DNA from: Flaviaesturariibacter aridisoli | Lineage (GTDB): Bacteria > Bacteroidota > Bacteroidia > Chitinophagales > Chitinophagaceae | NCBI RefSeq assembly: GCF_004343705.1 | Contig: NZ_SKFH01000020.1 | Span: forward strand, 1-44,316 | DNA length: 44,316 nt | Direction of reading: 5' to 3' | In this document: positions 42,191-44,316 of the stretch, in pieces | Layout of the letters: each line of letters begins with the position of its first letter | Position numbering within the stretch: the stretch's first letter is position 1 | Translations under genes and position numbers: made by a program | The notes under the pieces: model-generated | What the model was told of the DNA's origin: nothing | Databases searched by the model: none | What the model saw: the letters and a program-made list of their open reading frames with translations, nothing else

Positions 42191-42219
42191 AGAAAGCCCC
42201 GCCATCGGCGGGGCTTTCT
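42191..42219 (+). terminator. terminator of the repeat-protein gene
   Basis: AGAAAGCCCCGCC pairs perfectly with GGCGGGGCTTTCT around ATC, 18 nt after the stop codon. The T-run is short, and the hairpin is symmetrical enough to serve the facing minus-strand gene. Confidence 0.8.
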
Positions 42220-42255
42220 GTATCCGGGTAAACCCGGGTACAGGCGCAACGGCTG

Positions 42256-42675
42256 TTAACGGCTGGCTACCGCCACATGGGTGCTTTGCTGCAGCTGTGT
42301 ATCGATTTCATAGGTTTGTTTCCGGGTTCCTTTGCGGGCGCCGAGCCGCAACACGAGCTTTACATTCGGGCTGGGGATGTCGATGAGGAAGAAGCGGTCG
42401 TAGTGCGCGCCGCGGATCGTTTCGGAGAAAAGCACTTCACCTTCCGTGTCGGCGATGGAAAGTTCCATAGCTTCCTGGTCGCGCTTGTCGATGCGCACCT
42501 GGAAGGTAGGACGGCCGTCGGGCGAGGTAACGGGAATGATGCTTACATCGGGCGTGCCGCCGTCTTCGGGGCCTTGTGCGATGACCTGTGCCGGCAGGCT
42601 CAGGGTGGCGGAGAGCAGGGCCGCTAAAAACAGGGTGGTGCGGGCAAACTTGCTGGACTGAATGTGCTTTTTCAT
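42256..42675 (-). CDS. small exported hypothetical protein
   Basis: 139 residues with a signal peptide (about 34 residues, to LSLPAQVIAQ). The mature part is 100 residues of predicted beta-structure (SIIPVTSPDGRPTFQVRIDKRDQEAMELSIADTEGEVLFSETIRGAHYDRFFLIDIPSP) and a basic tail. It resembles the single beta-sandwich, DUF3244-like secreted proteins of Bacteroidota, but no named family is recognised with confidence. It lies beside the repeat-protein gene, convergent with it. Confidence 0.75.
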   Translation of the reverse strand: MKKHIQSSKFARTTLFLAALLSATLSLPAQVIAQGPEDGGTPDVSIIPVTSPDGRPTFQVRIDKRDQEAMELSIADTEGEVLFSETIRGAHYDRFFLIDIPSPNVKLVLRLGARKGTRKQTYEIDTQLQQSTHVAVASR

Positions 42676-42987
42676 GTGTATTTCATTTTAAGGTTGCAAA
42701 ATGGACATACAGCAGGCAACCTCATATGAGCAAGCAATACAGCAAATGGTTGTTGTCGTTGTGAACACCGGCGATCCGGCTTTCTATAGCACAAAACTAG
42801 GGACGTTTTTAGCCGCAGCACTGCTCAATCCGAAGCCGTTCTGCGTTCGCCAACGGGCGCGATGTCGCCGCAAAGCCCCGCCCTGCAAGGCTTTTGCCAT
42901 TATGGATCCGGAGCGGCCAAGTGCGGAAAGGAACAAAAAAGCCCCCTAGTGGAGGCTTTTTCTTACTGGTATAAAAGGATGCGGGTT
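42676..42987. other. 312-bp gap, promoter plus terminator, no certain gene
   Basis: The left end holds the promoter side of the minus-strand secreted gene (TTTTGCAAC on the minus strand). A plus-strand frame from 42701 to 42949 ends inside the terminator hairpin and has poor protein character. The right end holds the terminator of the following SDR gene. Confidence 0.5.
42935..42964. terminator. terminator of the minus-strand SDR gene
   Basis: AAAAAGCC and GGCTTTTT arms with CC/GG pairing inside and one C-A mismatch. A and T runs on both sides suit either strand; the minus-strand gene at 42988 is the natural client. Confidence 0.75.
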
Positions 42988-43854
42988 TTATCCATTCACA
43001 ATCTCGCCTCCGTTGGGATGCAGCACCTGGCCGGTAAAGTAGGCGCCGTCTTCCGAGGCCAGGAACAGGTAGGCAGGCGACACGTCGGAAGGTTCGCCGG
43101 CGCGTCCCATGGGTACGTCCGAGCCAAACTCCGCTACCTTCTTGCCCTTGAACGACCCGGCGATGAGCGGCGTCCAGATCGGGCCCGGCGCTACGGCATT
43201 GACGCGGATGCCCTTCTTCGCGAGGTTTTGGGCGAGGCTGCGGGTGAAGGTGAGGATGGCGCCCTTGGTGCTCGAATAGTCGATGAGCGATCCCGAGCCG
43301 CGGTAGGCCGTTACCGACGTGGTGTTGATGATGGAAGCGCCCTTCTTCAGGTGCGGCAGCGCCGCTTTCGTGACCCAGAACATAGAGAAGATATTCGTCT
43401 CGAAGGTCTCTTTCAGTTGCTCGGTCGTGATGTCGAGCAGCGACTTCTGCTCGGTCTGCGTAGCGGCGTTGTTGACCAGGATGTCGAGGCGCCCCAGTTT
43501 CTTCACGGTGTCGTCGACGATCTTCTGGCAGTGGCGCTCGCGTCGGATGTCGCCGGGCAGCAGGAGGCAGCGGCGGCCGAATTCCTGCTCGATGGTCTGT
43601 CGGGTAACTTCGGCGTCTTCCTGCTCGTCGGGCAGGTAGGCAATGGCGACGTCGGCGCCGTTGTGGGCGAACAGCAGGGCCACGGCCCGGCCGATGCCCG
43701 AGTCGCCGCCGGTAATGAGGGCCACCTTTCCCGCCAGCTTACGCTCGGGCTGTCCCTTGATGTCTTTCGGGTGCGGCTTCATCTTTTGTTCCAGGCCGGG
43801 CATCGGCTGGGTCTGGTGCGGGCGCACCTTCCGGGAACGGGCTCCTTTCTGCAT
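42988..43854 (-). CDS. SDR oxidoreductase, stress-type
   Basis: 288 residues of the extended group near Bacillus YhdF/general stress protein 39, often annotated glucose or ribitol dehydrogenase. The first 45 residues are a basic Pro-rich extension (QPMPGLEQKMKPHPKDIKGQPE) typical of that group. Then ALITGGDSGIGRAVALLF, VNNAAT, the Ser of NTTSVTAY, and the YxxxK of YSSTKGAI, ending in FTGQVLHPNGGEIVNG. NAD(P)-dependent; substrate not determined. A later ATG at MKPHPKD is possible. Confidence 0.93.
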   Translation of the reverse strand: MQKGARSRKVRPHQTQPMPGLEQKMKPHPKDIKGQPERKLAGKVALITGGDSGIGRAVALLFAHNGADVAIAYLPDEQEDAEVTRQTIEQEFGRRCLLLPGDIRRERHCQKIVDDTVKKLGRLDILVNNAATQTEQKSLLDITTEQLKETFETNIFSMFWVTKAALPHLKKGASIINTTSVTAYRGSGSLIDYSSTKGAILTFTRSLAQNLAKKGIRVNAVAPGPIWTPLIAGSFKGKKVAEFGSDVPMGRAGEPSDVSPAYLFLASEDGAYFTGQVLHPNGGEIVNG

Positions 43855-43883
43855 AGAAAATATTTTTCCGCAACGACAAAAAA

Positions 43884-43918
43884 TTTGTGCCGGGAAATAG
43901 TCGGGTTCCCTATATTTG
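43884..43918 (+). promoter_or_regulatory. housekeeping promoter of the tRNA-Ala gene
   Basis: TTTG at 43884-43887 and TATATTTG at 43911-43918, a perfect -33/-7 pair of the Bacteroidota type (spacing 23). It points at the tRNA and starts transcription near 43925, about 90 nt before it. Confidence 0.7.
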
Positions 43919-44016
43919 CAACCCGTTCGGGGGTAAAAGCCTGGCGGACAGTTCTTAAATGTTGTAGTGGCGACAAGGTGGTTCTTCCGCCTTCGCTAAA
44001 GCTACAGCGGACAGAG

Positions 44017-44090
<74 letters not shown>

Positions 44091-44103
44091 CGCTTTAAAG
44101 AAG

Positions 44104-44128
44104 CCTCGCAGAAATGCGGGGTTTTTTT
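44104..44128 (+). terminator. terminator after tRNA-Ala
   Basis: CCTCGCA-GAAA-TGCGGGG stem-loop with a stable GAAA tetraloop, one U-G wobble and a run of seven T. An identical copy lies 119 bp further on. Confidence 0.9.
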
Positions 44129-44222
44129 ATGCCCCTACCTGAAGGTAGGGTGGCTAGCGCGTCCCGCCTGCGGGCGGGAAGGTCACCGGTTCGACTCTGG
44201 TTTCCTCCACGCTTTAAAGAAG

Positions 44223-44247
44223 CCTCGCAGAAATGCGGGGTTTTTTT
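44223..44247 (+). terminator. second copy of the tRNA terminator
   Basis: Same hairpin, GAAA loop and T7 as at 44104, displaced by 119 bp within the tandem array. Confidence 0.85.
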
Positions 44248-44316
44248 ATGCCCCTACCTGAAGGTAGGTTGGCTAGCGCGTCCCGCCTGCGGGCGGGAAG
44301 GTCACCGGTTCGACTC

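Larger units (their letters stand above)
44091..44316 (+). repeat. 119-bp tandem array with tRNA-Ala 3' halves
   Basis: Units begin with CGCTTTAAAG at 44091 and 44210. Each holds the terminator hairpin, ACCTGAAGGTAGG, TGGCTAG, a 7-bp hairpin (TCCCGCC/GGCGGGA) and then the tRNA-Ala T-arm and 3' end (GGTCACCGGTTCGACTC). The word AGGTCACCGG lies at 44061 (in the tRNA), 44180 and 44299, exactly 119 bp apart. The array runs beyond the window end. Confidence 0.95.

Noticed and set aside
42701-42949. 82-codon plus-strand frame between the secreted protein and the SDR
   Set aside because: Ends inside a terminator hairpin, overlaps the promoter of the minus-strand gene, and has no domain.
44091-44316. 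Reading the 119-bp array as a CRISPR
   Set aside because: Units are nearly identical end to end, with no variable spacers and with a terminator in each.

Overview
The window reads as chromosomal DNA of a GC-rich member of the Bacteroidota, most likely Chitinophagaceae-like. The basis is: a secreted multi-repeat protein ending in a type IX-secretion-style C-terminal domain, a TonB-dependent receptor with a carboxypeptidase-regulatory N-terminus, -7 promoter elements of the TAnnTTTG type, few Shine-Dalgarno sequences, a eukaryote-type citrate synthase, and short-word intergenic repeats. Genus cannot be told from the sequence alone. I see no insertion sequence, prophage or CRISPR array.

Layout. 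1-7.5 kb: tgt, then a block of small metabolic genes (SMI1/KNR4, YqgE/AlgH, NTF2-like, and a minus-strand SDR, GH1-like and alpha/beta-hydrolase run), then an LptG-type permease. 8-9.3 kb: citrate synthase. 9.4-11.7 kb: a single receiver domain, then a small envelope cluster (YtxH, holin-X-like, two hypotheticals, DUF1328). 12.2-17.3 kb: a sigma-54 signalling block with rpoN, an NtrC-type activator, a degenerate ATPase-like protein and a receiver-PAS-histidine kinase. 17.4-19.7 kb: FAD oxidoreductase and YihY. 19.9-28.1 kb: a DNA-protection and stress block with a DUF2383-like protein, a DUF6496 lysine/alanine-rich protein, topoisomerase IB, a low-affinity iron permease family protein, a YciE ferritin-like protein, a PNPOx-like protein, Ku and LigD. 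28.2-32.3 kb: SMP-30-like protein, TonB-dependent receptor, SGNH hydrolase. 32.4-38.4 kb: nhaA, a TPR histidine kinase and a 925-residue orphan protein, closely spaced. 38.6-42.2 kb: a 1174-residue secreted protein made of eight alternating repeats. 42.2-43.9 kb: a small secreted protein and a stress-type SDR. 44.0 kb to the end: tRNA-Ala(GGC) followed by 119-bp tandem units that repeat its 3' half.

How parts work together. Ku plus LigD form a two-component end-joining system, and topoisomerase IB and the histone-tail-like protein beside them also act on DNA. The rpoN block holds sigma-54, an activator and a kinase, and a sigma-54-like site lies just before rpoN. The strongest candidates for something undescribed are the tRNA-tail array at the window end, the 925-residue orphan next to a kinase that has no partner regulator, the alternating A/B repeat protein, and a recurrent class of compound inverted repeats around terminators. 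All functional statements are made by eye from motifs; no database search was run.
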